Assembly: GCA_035493955.1 (NCBI GenBank)
Contig: DATJHI010000016.1
Location: 1 to 64,000, forward strand
From: NCED01 sp035493955
GTDB lineage: Bacteria > Pseudomonadota > Alphaproteobacteria > Caulobacterales > Caulobacteraceae
DNA: 64,000 bases
Direction: 5' to 3'
In this document: positions 19,087 through 27,062 of the stretch, piece after piece
Layout: each line of letters begins with the position of its first letter
How positions within the stretch are numbered: the stretch's first letter is position 1
Translations under genes and position numbers: made by a program
The notes under the pieces: model-generated
Database searches by the model: none
What the model was told of the DNA's origin: nothing
What the model saw: only the letters and a program-made list of their open reading frames with translations

Positions 19087-20025
19087 ATGGCTGAAATCAC
19101 GGCCCAGCTCGTCAAGGAGCTGCGCGACAAGTCCGGCGCCGGCATGATGGACTGCAAGAAGGCGCTCACCGAAAACGCTGGCGACATGGAGCAGGCCATC
19201 GACTGGCTGCGCACCAAGGGCCTGTCCAAGGCGGCCAAGAAGTCCGACCGCGTCGCGGCCGAAGGCCTGGTGGCCGTGGCCCTGGACAACAGCGGCAAGG
19301 GCGGCGTCGGCGCGGCGATCGAGCTGAACAGCGAGACCGACTTCGTGGCCCGCAACGAGCTGTTCCAGGCCGCCGCCCGCCAGATCGCCCAGACCGCCCT
19401 CTCCATCGACGGGGGCGTGGAGGCGATCAATGCGGCCAACTGCGGCGACTCGACCGTGGCCGACGTGGTCACCAACCTGATCGCCACCATCGGCGAGAAC
19501 ATGATGGTGCGCCGGGCCGCCCGCTTCGCCGTGGCCGAAGGCTCGGTCTCGGCCTACATCCACAACGCCACTACCCCGGAACTGGGGCGGATCGGCGTGC
19601 TGGTGGCGCTGAACTCGGCGGCGTCGGACAAGGCCGCCCTGATCGCGCTGGGCCGCAAGATCGGCATGCACGTGGCCGCCACCCAGCCCCAGTCCCTGTC
19701 GACCGAAGACCTGGACCCGGCGGCGGTGGAGCGCGAGCGCGCCATCTTCACCGAACAGGCCCTGGCCTCGGGCAAGCCCCCGGCCGTGGTCGAGAAGATG
19801 GTCGAGGGCCGGATCCGCAAGTTCTACGAGGAGGTCGTGCTGCTGAAGCAGGCCTTCGTGATGAACCCGGACCAGACCATCGAAAAGCTGCTGATCGACG
19901 AAGGCAAGGCCCTGGGCGCTCCCATCACCATCGCCGGCTTCACCCGCCTTGGCCTTGGCGAAGGCGTCGAGAAGAAGACCGAGGACTTCGCCGCCGAGGT
20001 CGCGTCCCTGACCGGCCAGGGCTGA
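19087..20025 (+). CDS. tsf: translation elongation factor Ts
   Basis: EF-Ts is the guanine-nucleotide exchange factor of EF-Tu. The N-terminal UBA-like domain (MAEITAQLVKELRDKSGAGMMD, CKKAL) and the TDFVAR motif (ELNSETDFVARNELF, about residues 80-94) that contacts EF-Tu are present. The C-terminal part ends GFTRLGLGEGVEKKTEDFAAEV. The start is the ATG at 19087, with GGAGGA at 19076-19081; an in-frame upstream start at 19054 would lie inside the hairpin. Length 312 residues is normal. Normally pyrH comes next; here the next gene is tmk. Confidence 0.97.
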   Translation: MAEITAQLVKELRDKSGAGMMDCKKALTENAGDMEQAIDWLRTKGLSKAAKKSDRVAAEGLVAVALDNSGKGGVGAAIELNSETDFVARNELFQAAARQIAQTALSIDGGVEAINAANCGDSTVADVVTNLIATIGENMMVRRAARFAVAEGSVSAYIHNATTPELGRIGVLVALNSAASDKAALIALGRKIGMHVAATQPQSLSTEDLDPAAVERERAIFTEQALASGKPPAVVEKMVEGRIRKFYEEVVLLKQAFVMNPDQTIEKLLIDEGKALGAPITIAGFTRLGLGEGVEKKTEDFAAEVASLTGQG

Positions 20026-20037
20026 ACGTGGATCCTT

Positions 20038-20061
20038 CCTCCCCCGCGAGAGCGGGGGAGG
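20038..20061. repeat. perfect palindrome between tsf and tmk
   Basis: CCTCCCCCGC (20038-20047) and GCGGGGGAGG (20052-20061) form a 10-bp stem with a GAGA loop, 12 bases after the tsf stop. It resembles the CTCCCCCGC-type intergenic palindromes of Caulobacteraceae and may terminate tsf, although no T-tract follows. It sits at the tsf/tmk junction, one end of an inferred inversion. Confidence 0.65.
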
Positions 20062-20105
20062 TGTCCGCGCTTGCGTCCGACCCCGAACCGGACAATCTAC
20101 GCCGC

Positions 20106-20744
20106 GTGAACCGCGGGCGTTTCATCACCTTTGAAGGCGGCGAGGGGACGGGCAAGTCGACCCAGGCCCGCCGCCTGGCCGACCGCCTGCGCAGCGCCGG
20201 CGCCGACGCCGTGCTGACCCGCGAGCCGGGCGGCTCCGCCGGGGCCGAAGCGTTGCGCGCCCTGCTGGTCACGGGCGAGATCGACCGTTGGTCCGCCACC
20301 TCCGAAACCCTGTTGATGTACGCCGCCCGCGCCGACCACCTCGAGCGGACCATCCGTCCGGCCCTGGCCCGCGGCGCCTGGGTGATCTGTGACCGCTTCA
20401 TGGATTCCACCCGCGCCTACCAGGGCGCCGGCGGCGGGGCCTCGGTCGCCCTGATCGACCAGCTGGAGCGGGCCGTGGTGGCCGCCGACCGGCCCGACCT
20501 GACCCTGGTGTTCGACCTGCCCGTCGCCGACGGCTTGGCCCGGGCCCACGCCCGCGCCGGCGGCGAGGCGCGGTTCGAGGGCAAGGGCGAGATCTTCCAC
20601 CAACGCCTTCGCGCCGCCTACCTGCGCATCGCCGAGCGCGATCCGGTCCGCTGCGCGGTGATCGACGCCGCGCCCCATCCCGACCGGGTGGCCGAGAGCG
20701 TCTGGCTGACCATGAGCAAGCGCCTGCCGTCGGAGTTCGCCTGA
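20106..20744 (+). CDS. tmk: thymidylate (dTMP) kinase
   Basis: Phosphorylates dTMP to dTDP for DNA synthesis. The P-loop FEGGEGTGKST is at about residues 7-17, CDRFMDSTRAYQGAGGG carries the DR motif, and EARFEGKGEIFHQRLR the lid. I chose GTG at 20106 (VNRGRFITFEGG) because the 26 extra codons of the longer frame from 20028 are translation of the palindromic spacer. The resulting 212 residues match the family. It begins the tmk-holB-tatD-MBL operon; holB starts two bases after its stop. Confidence 0.95.
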   Translation: MNRGRFITFEGGEGTGKSTQARRLADRLRSAGADAVLTREPGGSAGAEALRALLVTGEIDRWSATSETLLMYAARADHLERTIRPALARGAWVICDRFMDSTRAYQGAGGGASVALIDQLERAVVAADRPDLTLVFDLPVADGLARAHARAGGEARFEGKGEIFHQRLRAAYLRIAERDPVRCAVIDAAPHPDRVAESVWLTMSKRLPSEFA

Positions 20745-20746
20745 CC

Positions 20747-21766
20747 ATGGCGGCGACGGACGAGGACGAGGGCGTCCACCCCCGCGACAGTTTCGTCCTG
20801 GAAGGGGTGGACGAACCCGCCGCCGCCCTGGAAGGCGCCCTCGACCGCGGCCGGATGCATCACGCCTGGCTGCTGACCGGGCCGGAGGGCGTCGGCAAGG
20901 CCAGCTTCGCCTACCGCGCCGCCCGTTGGTTGCTGGGCGCGCGGCTCGATCCTGCCTATGGGCGCCTGGGCGCGGCGCCGGACGACGCGACGGCCCGGCT
21001 GATCGCCTCCCGGTCCCACCCGGACCTGATGGTGCTGGAGCGCAGCTCCGACAAGAAGGGCATCCCGGTCGACGACGCCCGCCGGCTGCCGGAGTTCTTC
21101 TCCAAGTCGCCGTCCATCGCGCCGTGGCGCGTGGCGATCATCGACGCCGCCGACGACCTCAACGTCAACGCCGCCAATGCGGTGCTGAAGACCCTGGAGG
21201 AGCCGCCGCCTCGGGGGGTGCTGTTCCTGGTCTCCCATTCGCCCGGGCGGCTCCTACCCACCATCCGGTCGCGTTGCCGGCGCCTGGCCTTCCGCCCCTG
21301 GGCGGACGACCGGTTGCAGGCCTTCATCGAGAGCCGCCTCGGACTGGCCGGAGACGATGCGCTGCGCCTGGCCCGCATGGCCAAGGGCGCCCCCGGCCGG
21401 GCCCTGGTCCTGCACGCCGCCGACGCCCTGGCCCTGGACGCCGCGGCGGGAGAGCTGCTCGATCGCCTGCCCCAGGCCGACGAGGCGGGCCTGATGGCCA
21501 TGGCCGACAAATTCCGGGGCGGGGAGGGGGCCGTCCGCTTCGCCCTCCTGATCGAACGGCTGGCCGACCGAGTGCACGAGGCCTCGGTCGCGGGCGCCCT
21601 GGCCGGCGCGCCGGGGCCGGGGCTGGACGCCTGGGCGCGGGCCTGGACCCGGCTGGAGGCCATCCCCGGCGAGGCCGAGGCGATCAACCTCGACCGGGCC
21701 GACGCCTTCTGGTCCGTGCTGGCCGACCTGCGCGCGGCGGCCAGAACCCGCCCGTTCCGGCTGTGA
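20747..21766 (+). CDS. holB: DNA polymerase III delta-prime subunit
   Basis: Clamp-loader subunit of 339 residues. HHAWLLTGPEGVGKASFAYRAARWL contains a P-loop-like sequence (GPEGVGKAS), followed by the clamp-loader blocks VDDARRLPEFFSKSPSI, VAIIDAADDLNVNAANAVLK and LLPTIRSRCRRLAFRP, where SRC provides the arginine finger. An N-terminal extension (MAATDEDEGVHPRDSFVLEG) is typical of alphaproteobacterial HolB. It is coupled to tmk (2-base gap) and tatD (10-base gap). In many alphaproteobacteria metG lies between holB and tatD; it is absent here. Confidence 0.95.
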   Translation: MAATDEDEGVHPRDSFVLEGVDEPAAALEGALDRGRMHHAWLLTGPEGVGKASFAYRAARWLLGARLDPAYGRLGAAPDDATARLIASRSHPDLMVLERSSDKKGIPVDDARRLPEFFSKSPSIAPWRVAIIDAADDLNVNAANAVLKTLEEPPPRGVLFLVSHSPGRLLPTIRSRCRRLAFRPWADDRLQAFIESRLGLAGDDALRLARMAKGAPGRALVLHAADALALDAAAGELLDRLPQADEAGLMAMADKFRGGEGAVRFALLIERLADRVHEASVAGALAGAPGPGLDAWARAWTRLEAIPGEAEAINLDRADAFWSVLADLRAAARTRPFRL

Positions 21767-21776
21767 CGGCCGGTCC

Positions 21777-22556
21777 ATGCTGATCGACAGCCACGTCAAC
21801 CTGCACGCCCCCCAGTTCGACGAGGACCGGGCCGAGGTGATTGCCCGGGCCCGCGCCGCCGGAGTCGGGACCATGGTGGAGATCTCCGATCGGGTCTCCA
21901 GTTTCGAGGCGACCTATGCGGTGGCCCTGGCCGACCCGGACATCTGGGCCACGGTCGGCACACATCCGCACGAAGCCAAGGAAAATCCTGGGCTTAAAGC
22001 GGAAGACCTGATCCTGCTGGCGGCGCGGGACAAGGTAGTGGGGATCGGCGAGACCGGGCTCGACTATTTCTACGACCTGAGCCCCCGCGAGGTGCAGCGC
22101 GCCGTGTTCGCCGTGCACATCGAGGCCGCGCGTGCTTCCGGCCTGCCCCTGGTCGTACACACCCGCGACGCCGACGACCACATGATACAAATCCTGGAAA
22201 GTGCTTTCGAAACAGGGCCTTTCAAGCTTCTCCTGCATTGCTACACCTCCGGCCCGGAACTGGCCCGCCGCGCCGCGGCCCTGGGCGCCTGGTTCTCGGT
22301 CTCCGGCATCGCCACCTTCAAGGCGGCCGAAGAGGTGAGGGCGGTGATCCGCGACATGCCCGCCGAGCGCATCATCGTTGAGACCGATTGCCCCTATCTG
22401 GCGCCGGTCCCCATGCGCGGCCGCCGCAACGAACCGGCCTATCTGCCGCATGTGCTGGACAAGCTGGCCGAAATCCGCGGCTGGAGCCGGGAGGAGGCCG
22501 AGGCCCGCACCGAGGACGCCTTCTTCGCCCTGTTCGACAAGATCCCCAGGCCATGA
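21777..22556 (+). CDS. tatD: TatD-family metal-dependent hydrolase/DNase
   Basis: TIM-barrel nuclease-like hydrolase, 259 residues. Family blocks are IGETGLDYFYDLSPREVQR, LPLVVHTRDADDHMI, KLLLHCYTSGPELARRA and IIVETDCPYLAPVPMRG, supplying the glutamate, two histidines and the aspartate of the metal site. The first motif is unusual: the N-terminus reads LIDSHVNLHAPQF, so the expected His-x-His is His6-Val-Asn8. This may alter one metal site. The start follows holB by ten bases, and the stop overlaps the next ATG (ATGA), which indicates translational coupling. Confidence 0.92.
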   Translation: MLIDSHVNLHAPQFDEDRAEVIARARAAGVGTMVEISDRVSSFEATYAVALADPDIWATVGTHPHEAKENPGLKAEDLILLAARDKVVGIGETGLDYFYDLSPREVQRAVFAVHIEAARASGLPLVVHTRDADDHMIQILESAFETGPFKLLLHCYTSGPELARRAAALGAWFSVSGIATFKAAEEVRAVIRDMPAERIIVETDCPYLAPVPMRGRRNEPAYLPHVLDKLAEIRGWSREEAEARTEDAFFALFDKIPRP

Positions 22557-23368
22557 GCGCCCTGGAGTTCACCATCCTCGGCTGCGGCTCGTCAGGCGGC
22601 TCGCCGCGGGCCGACGGCAATTGGGGGGCGTGCGACCCGTCCGAACCGAAGAACCTGCGGACCCGATGTTCGCTGCTGGTGCGCCGGACCGGTCCTGCCG
22701 AGCCTGGGGCCTGGACCACGGTCCTGGTGGACACCGCCCCGGACCTGCGCCTGCAGACCGCCGCGGCGGGGGTGAAACGTGTCGACGCGGTGTTGTTCAC
22801 CCACGACCACGCCGATCAGACCCACGGCATCGACGATCTGCGCGCCTTCTACCTTCGGCATGGCGTCCGCATCCCCTGTCATATGGACGAAGCCACCAGC
22901 CTGCAGCTCCACGCCCGGTTCGGCTATGTCTTCCGCAGCCAGGGCGGCTATCCGGCCATCTGCGAGGCGGTCGATCTGCCCGCTTATGGACGTCCGTTCG
23001 CCATCGACGGGCCTTCGGGATCGATCCCCGTGGTCGGCTTCGACCAGGACCACGGCGAGATCCGCTCGGTGGGCTTCCGCTTCGGCGACGTGGCCTATTC
23101 CTCCGACGTGGTCGGCTTTCCGGAGGCCTCGTTCGAGGCGCTGAAGGGGTTGGACACCTGGATCGTCGACGCCCTGCGCGACACTCCGCATCCGACCCAC
23201 GCCCATGTGGCCATGACCCTGGAGTGGATCGCCCGGGTGAAGCCCCGGCGGGCGATCCTGACCAATCTGCACATCGACCTGGATTACGCGACGCTCAGGC
23301 GGCGGCTGCCGCCGGGGGTGGAGCCAGCCTATGACCAGATGCGTTTTGTGGTGGAGGCCCCTGGATGA
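22553..23368 (+). CDS. MBL-fold metallo-hydrolase (PhnP-like)
   Basis: A 271-residue metallo-beta-lactamase-fold phosphodiesterase/hydrolase, the usual partner of tatD in alphaproteobacteria. The N-terminus TILGCGSSGGSPRADGNWG is characteristic. The metal motif appears as THDHADQTHGIDDLR, that is His-x-His-x-Asp with Gln in place of the usual last His. VGFDQDHGEIRSVGFRFGDVAYSSD and PHPTHAHVAMTLEWI give the remaining ligands. The ATG at 22553 overlaps the tatD stop; the longer open frame upstream is antisense-like sequence within tatD. PhnP-type enzymes cleave cyclic phosphates, but the substrate here is unknown. Confidence 0.88.
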   Translation: MSALEFTILGCGSSGGSPRADGNWGACDPSEPKNLRTRCSLLVRRTGPAEPGAWTTVLVDTAPDLRLQTAAAGVKRVDAVLFTHDHADQTHGIDDLRAFYLRHGVRIPCHMDEATSLQLHARFGYVFRSQGGYPAICEAVDLPAYGRPFAIDGPSGSIPVVGFDQDHGEIRSVGFRFGDVAYSSDVVGFPEASFEALKGLDTWIVDALRDTPHPTHAHVAMTLEWIARVKPRRAILTNLHIDLDYATLRRRLPPGVEPAYDQMRFVVEAPG

Positions 23369-23444
23369 TCGGCGGCCCGGCGGTATCCTGAAGGGAACCT
23401 GCGGGGCTGGGCCGGGTTGACCAAGACGCTTCGGAGCTTGGCCG

Positions 23445-23927
23445 ATGATCATGAGGTTGGTTTGTCTGCTGGCGGTGGTGCTGACCGCCTTGGCCTTGGC
23501 GCCGAGCGGCGCACATCTGCTTGAGCTGCCCGCCAAGATGCGCCTGGACCGGGCCGATTATTTCACCGTCCAATCAATCTATCGCGGCTGGGCGCTCTTG
23601 GGGACCGCCGTGGTGGCCGCCGCGGTCGCCAACCTGGGCGCCGCCGTCCTGTTGTACCAGCGCGGCATCCCCGTGTGGCCGTCGCTGAGCGCCAGCGTGC
23701 TGATCGTCTCGACCCTGGCGGTCTTCTTCATCTGGGCCCAGCCGGCCAACGTCGCCACCGCCAACTGGAGCGTCCAGCCGGACAATTGGCAGGCGCTGCG
23801 CCATCATTGGGAATACGCCCACGCCGCCAACGCGGTTCTGCTCACCCTGGCTCTGGTTTGCGCGACCCTGGCGGCGGTCAGGATTTCTATCGCCGACCCC
23901 GGAATCTCCATAGCTGATTTCCGATAA
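23445..23927 (+). CDS. four-helix membrane protein, DUF1772-like
   Basis: A 160-residue integral membrane protein with about four hydrophobic segments (near residues 4-20, 48-72, 82-100 and 130-147). The features GAHLLELP after helix 1, YRGWALLGTA in helix 2 and NWQALRHHWEYAHAANA before helix 4 fit DUF1772 (anthrone-oxygenase-like) small membrane proteins. The function is unknown. The ATG at 23445 has CGGAG about ten bases upstream. It may form the tail of the tmk operon (76-base gap) and converges on the YdeI-like gene. Confidence 0.72.
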   Translation: MIMRLVCLLAVVLTALALAPSGAHLLELPAKMRLDRADYFTVQSIYRGWALLGTAVVAAAVANLGAAVLLYQRGIPVWPSLSASVLIVSTLAVFFIWAQPANVATANWSVQPDNWQALRHHWEYAHAANAVLLTLALVCATLAAVRISIADPGISIADFR

Positions 23928-24011
23928 TATTCCTTAGGCGCATTTCGGATATCGAGACGGCGCAACCGTCCCTCTTGGCTTTTGCACCGCCCAGTTGAGC
24001 GGGCACAGCGC

Positions 24012-24617
24012 CTAAACGCGGTGTTTGCGGTTGGGGTGGAAGGCTTCGCCCCGAGCCAGTCGCGCCACCAGTTCGTCGATCTTCGCAACGCGCTGTTCTG
24101 CGCCTTTCGCCTGTTGGACGCGGTAGAGCACGGAATAGCGGTTCGCCGCGTCCAGGCTGTCGAAGAACCGCCGCGCCGGCGGACAGGCATCGAGCGCCGC
24201 CAGAAGATCGGCGTCGATCTTTGACCGGGATTGCGACGCATAGGCCGCGTCCCAACGTCCGTCGGCCTTTGCCCGCGCCACCTCCGCCAGGCCGTCGGAT
24301 GTCATCCGACCGATGGCCATCAGGCGCTCCACGCGCTCACGGTTCACCTGGGACCACGCGCTGCGCGCCTTGCGCGGCGTAAACCGAACCTTGAAATAGT
24401 GTTCGTCCACACGCCCGAGCTGCCCGTCGATCCAGCCATAGGCGAGCGCGCTGTCGATCGCGTCCGACTTGCTCAGGGTTGGCTCCGGCGCGCCCGCTTT
24501 GGCGAACTTCAGCCAGGCGCCCTTGGCGCTTCGAGGCTGATCAGCCAGCCACGCCTCGAATGTCTCTGCGTCGCGGAAGATCAGGAGCGGAAGATCGGGG
24601 GGCGGCACCCCCTTCAT
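24012..24617 (-). CDS. YdeI/OmpD-associated family protein
   Basis: A 201-residue protein of the YdeI family, described as conferring resistance to some cationic peptides or bacteriocins in enterobacteria; the mechanism is unclear. Signatures are FEAWLADQPRSAKGAWLKFAK, the SDAIDSALAYGWIDGQ block, FTPRKARSAWSQVNRERVERL and the C-terminal DALDAANR-like segment (FFDSLDAANRYSVLYRVQQAK). It has the normal length and an ATG start. It is monocistronic on the minus strand between two convergent or unrelated genes. Confidence 0.88.
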   Translation of the reverse strand: MKGVPPPDLPLLIFRDAETFEAWLADQPRSAKGAWLKFAKAGAPEPTLSKSDAIDSALAYGWIDGQLGRVDEHYFKVRFTPRKARSAWSQVNRERVERLMAIGRMTSDGLAEVARAKADGRWDAAYASQSRSKIDADLLAALDACPPARRFFDSLDAANRYSVLYRVQQAKGAEQRVAKIDELVARLARGEAFHPNRKHRV

Positions 24618-24710
24618 CTAGCATCTCTAACCGGCGTAGACATCAGATGCCCTGCCCTGGCGTTCCAGTCGGCAAGAGCGCGCCAGCCCCTGCTGGACCA
24701 GCGCCGACCT

Positions 24711-25175
24711 TCAGCCGTCCACGGTCAGGCGCATGACCAGGCCGATGCCGAATTGGGTGTCGCAGCGGTCGATGAGCGCGAAGCCGCAGGCCTTGTAGAA
24801 CCCGAGCGCCAGCGGGTTGGCCACCACGTGCAAGGCCGATTGGCCGAGCCCCCGCACCGACCGCGCCGCCTGCCCCACCAGCATCCGGCCGACCCCCATC
24901 CGCCAGCAGCTCGGCTCGACGAACAGGCCGTCCAGCTCCATCGCCCCGTCCGCCCGCGGCAGGACGACGGAAAAGCCCACGGCGGCGCCGCGATGGTCGG
25001 CCACCCTCACCCATCCGGCCTCGATCTGCGCCAGCGGCAGCTCGATGGCGTCGATGTTGGCCATCAGGGCGTCACGATATTCCGGCAAAGCCAGGGAGGC
25101 GCGCCATTGCAGCGCCTCCAGCTCCATCTGCTCGGCCGCCACGGCCGGGCGCAGCGCCAGTTCTCGTGGATCCAT
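24711..25175 (-). CDS. GNAT-family N-acetyltransferase
   Basis: A 154-residue acetyl-CoA-dependent acyltransferase. The acetyl-CoA loop is in CWRMGVGRMLVGQA (about residues 88-101), preceded by the beta-4 strand GAMELDGLFVEPS, and the end ANPLALGFYKACGF is the GNAT motif B. I used the ATG at 25175; a longer open frame to 25562 runs antisense through mazG. The substrate is unknown. It is divergent from mazG with an 87-base spacer. Confidence 0.86.
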   Translation of the reverse strand: MDPRELALRPAVAAEQMELEALQWRASLALPEYRDALMANIDAIELPLAQIEAGWVRVADHRGAAVGFSVVLPRADGAMELDGLFVEPSCWRMGVGRMLVGQAARSVRGLGQSALHVVANPLALGFYKACGFALIDRCDTQFGIGLVMRLTVDG

Positions 25176-25262
25176 GCTTCTCGCGCCCCCGCGCCGAATC
25201 CATCTTCCCTTGGCGGTCCGGCTCCGGGCAAGCTCGGGTTTTCCTCCAGCCAGAGTCCGCCC

Positions 25263-26057
25263 GTGCCCGACGCGCCCATCGACCGCCTGATCCAGATCAT
25301 GGCCCGCCTGCGCGACCCCAAGACCGGCTGCCCGTGGGACCAGGTCCAGACCTTCGCCACCGTGGCCCCCTACACCATCGAGGAAGCCTATGAGGTGGCC
25401 GACGCCATCGAACGGGGCGACCTGACCGACCTGAAGGACGAGCTGGGCGACCTGCTGCTGCAGGTGGTGTTCCACGCCCGCATGGCCGAGGAGCAGGGCG
25501 ACTTCGGGTTCGACGATGTGGTCGGTGCGATCTGCGACAAGATGATTCGGCGGCATCCCCATGTTTTTGCGGATGAAACCTATGATTCCCTCGTGGCCCA
25601 GACCGAGGGCTGGGAGGCCATCAAGGCGGCCGAACGCGCGGCCAAGGCGGGCGGCGGCGGGGTTCTGGCCGACGTGCCGGCCGGCCTGCCCGCCCTGTTG
25701 CGGGCGGTGAAGCTGACCAAGCGCGCGGCCCGTGTCGGCTTCGATTGGCCGGATCCCGCGGCGGTGTTGGAGAAGCTGCAGGAGGAGGTGCGCGAGCTCG
25801 AGGTGGAGATCGAGGCCGGCGACCGGGCCAAGGCGCGGGAAGAATTGGGCGACCTGCTGTTCGTCTGCGCCAACCTCGCCCGCAAGCTGGAGGTCGATCC
25901 GGAGGACGCCCTGCGCAGCGCCAACGCCAAGTTCGCCCGCCGCTTCGGCTTCATCGAGGCGGCCCTGGCGGCCGGAGGGCGCGGCCCGGCCGACGCGACC
26001 CTCGACGAGATGGAAGCGATCTGGATCCAGGCCAAGCAGGCGGAGAAGGCCGGATGA
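25263..26057 (+). CDS. mazG: nucleoside triphosphate pyrophosphohydrolase MazG
   Basis: Hydrolyses (d)NTPs to monophosphates and pyrophosphate, cleaning the nucleotide pool and affecting ppGpp signalling. Two MazG domains are visible: the first with TIEEAYEVADAIE and ELGDLLLQVVFHARMAEE, the second with LQEEVRELEVEIEAGD and EELGDLLFVCANLAR, each with the Glu-x-x-Glu and Glu-x-x-Asp metal ligands. CPWDQVQTFATVAPYTIEE is the standard opening. GTG at 25263 is the only suitable start and gives 264 residues. It is coupled to the next gene by an ATGA overlap. Confidence 0.93.
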   Translation: MPDAPIDRLIQIMARLRDPKTGCPWDQVQTFATVAPYTIEEAYEVADAIERGDLTDLKDELGDLLLQVVFHARMAEEQGDFGFDDVVGAICDKMIRRHPHVFADETYDSLVAQTEGWEAIKAAERAAKAGGGGVLADVPAGLPALLRAVKLTKRAARVGFDWPDPAAVLEKLQEEVRELEVEIEAGDRAKAREELGDLLFVCANLARKLEVDPEDALRSANAKFARRFGFIEAALAAGGRGPADATLDEMEAIWIQAKQAEKAG

Positions 26058-27058
26058 GCATGAAGATCCGGCGCCTGGGCGCCGCCGGTCCCGCGGTCTC
26101 GGCCATCGGCCTCGGCTGCATGGGCATGTCGGGCATGTACGGCCCCGCCGACCGGGCCGAAAGCATCGCCACCATCCACGCCGCCCTCGACGCAGGGGTG
26201 ACCCTGCTCGACACCGGCGACTTCTACGGCATGGGCCACAACGAGCTCCTGATCGGCGAGGCGCTGAAGGGCCGTCGCCGGGAGGATGTGGTCATCAGCG
26301 TCAAGTTCGGGGCCCAGCGCGGACCGGACGGGGCCTGGCTGGGCTACGACGCGCGGCCCCAGGCGGTGAAGACCGCCCTCGCCTACAGCCTGCAGCGGCT
26401 GGGGGTGGACCATATCGACGTCTATCGCCCGGCCCGCCTCGACCCCGCCGTGCCGATCGAGGAGACCGCCGGCGCCGTCGCCGAGCTGATCCAGGCCGGC
26501 TATGTGCGCCATTTCGGCCTGTCGGAGGTCGGGGCCCAAACCCTCCGGCGGGCCCACGCCGTCCATCCAGTGGTCGACCTGCAGATCGAATATTCGCTGC
26601 TGTCGCGGGGGATCGAGGACGAGATCCTGCCCGCCTGCCGCGCCCTGGGCATAGGCGTCACCGCCTATGGGGTGCTGTCCCGCGGCCTGATCGGCGGCCA
26701 TTGGACCCGGGAAATGCGGGCGCCGGGCGATTTTCGCCTCCACTCCCCCCGGTTCCAGGGGGAGAACCTGGAGCGCAACCTGGCCCTGGTCGAGGCCCTG
26801 CGGGGGGTCGCCGAGCTTCGCGGCCTGACCGTCGCCCAGATGGCCATCGCCTGGGTGCTGGCCCGGGCCGACGACATCGTCCCGCTGGTGGGCGCGCGCC
26901 GCCGCGACCGGCTGGCGGAGGCCCTGGGCGCGCTCGACATCCAGCTTAGCTCCGCCGACCTGGCCGCCATCGAACAGGCCGCCCCGCGGGGCGCCGCGGC
27001 GGGCGAGCGCTATGCGCCGGAGCAGATGGCCGTGCTGGACAGCGAAAAAAGGTCCTAG
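26054..27058 (+). CDS. aldo/keto reductase with altered catalytic tetrad
   Basis: A 334-residue NADPH-dependent TIM-barrel oxidoreductase. Asp53 and Tyr58 (LLDTGDFYGMGHNELLIGEAL) and Lys84 (VISVKFG) of the catalytic tetrad are in place. The fourth residue, normally the His of a YYQHRVDP-type motif, is Ala127 in VYRPARLDP. The cofactor end VGARRRDRLAEALGALD is normal. It is translationally coupled to mazG (ATGA) and convergent with hflX (4-base gap). The substrate is unknown; from memory a subfamily with this YRPARLDP motif is widespread. Confidence 0.9.
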   Translation: MSMKIRRLGAAGPAVSAIGLGCMGMSGMYGPADRAESIATIHAALDAGVTLLDTGDFYGMGHNELLIGEALKGRRREDVVISVKFGAQRGPDGAWLGYDARPQAVKTALAYSLQRLGVDHIDVYRPARLDPAVPIEETAGAVAELIQAGYVRHFGLSEVGAQTLRRAHAVHPVVDLQIEYSLLSRGIEDEILPACRALGIGVTAYGVLSRGLIGGHWTREMRAPGDFRLHSPRFQGENLERNLALVEALRGVAELRGLTVAQMAIAWVLARADDIVPLVGARRRDRLAEALGALDIQLSSADLAAIEQAAPRGAAAGERYAPEQMAVLDSEKRS

Positions 27059-27062
27059 TCGC

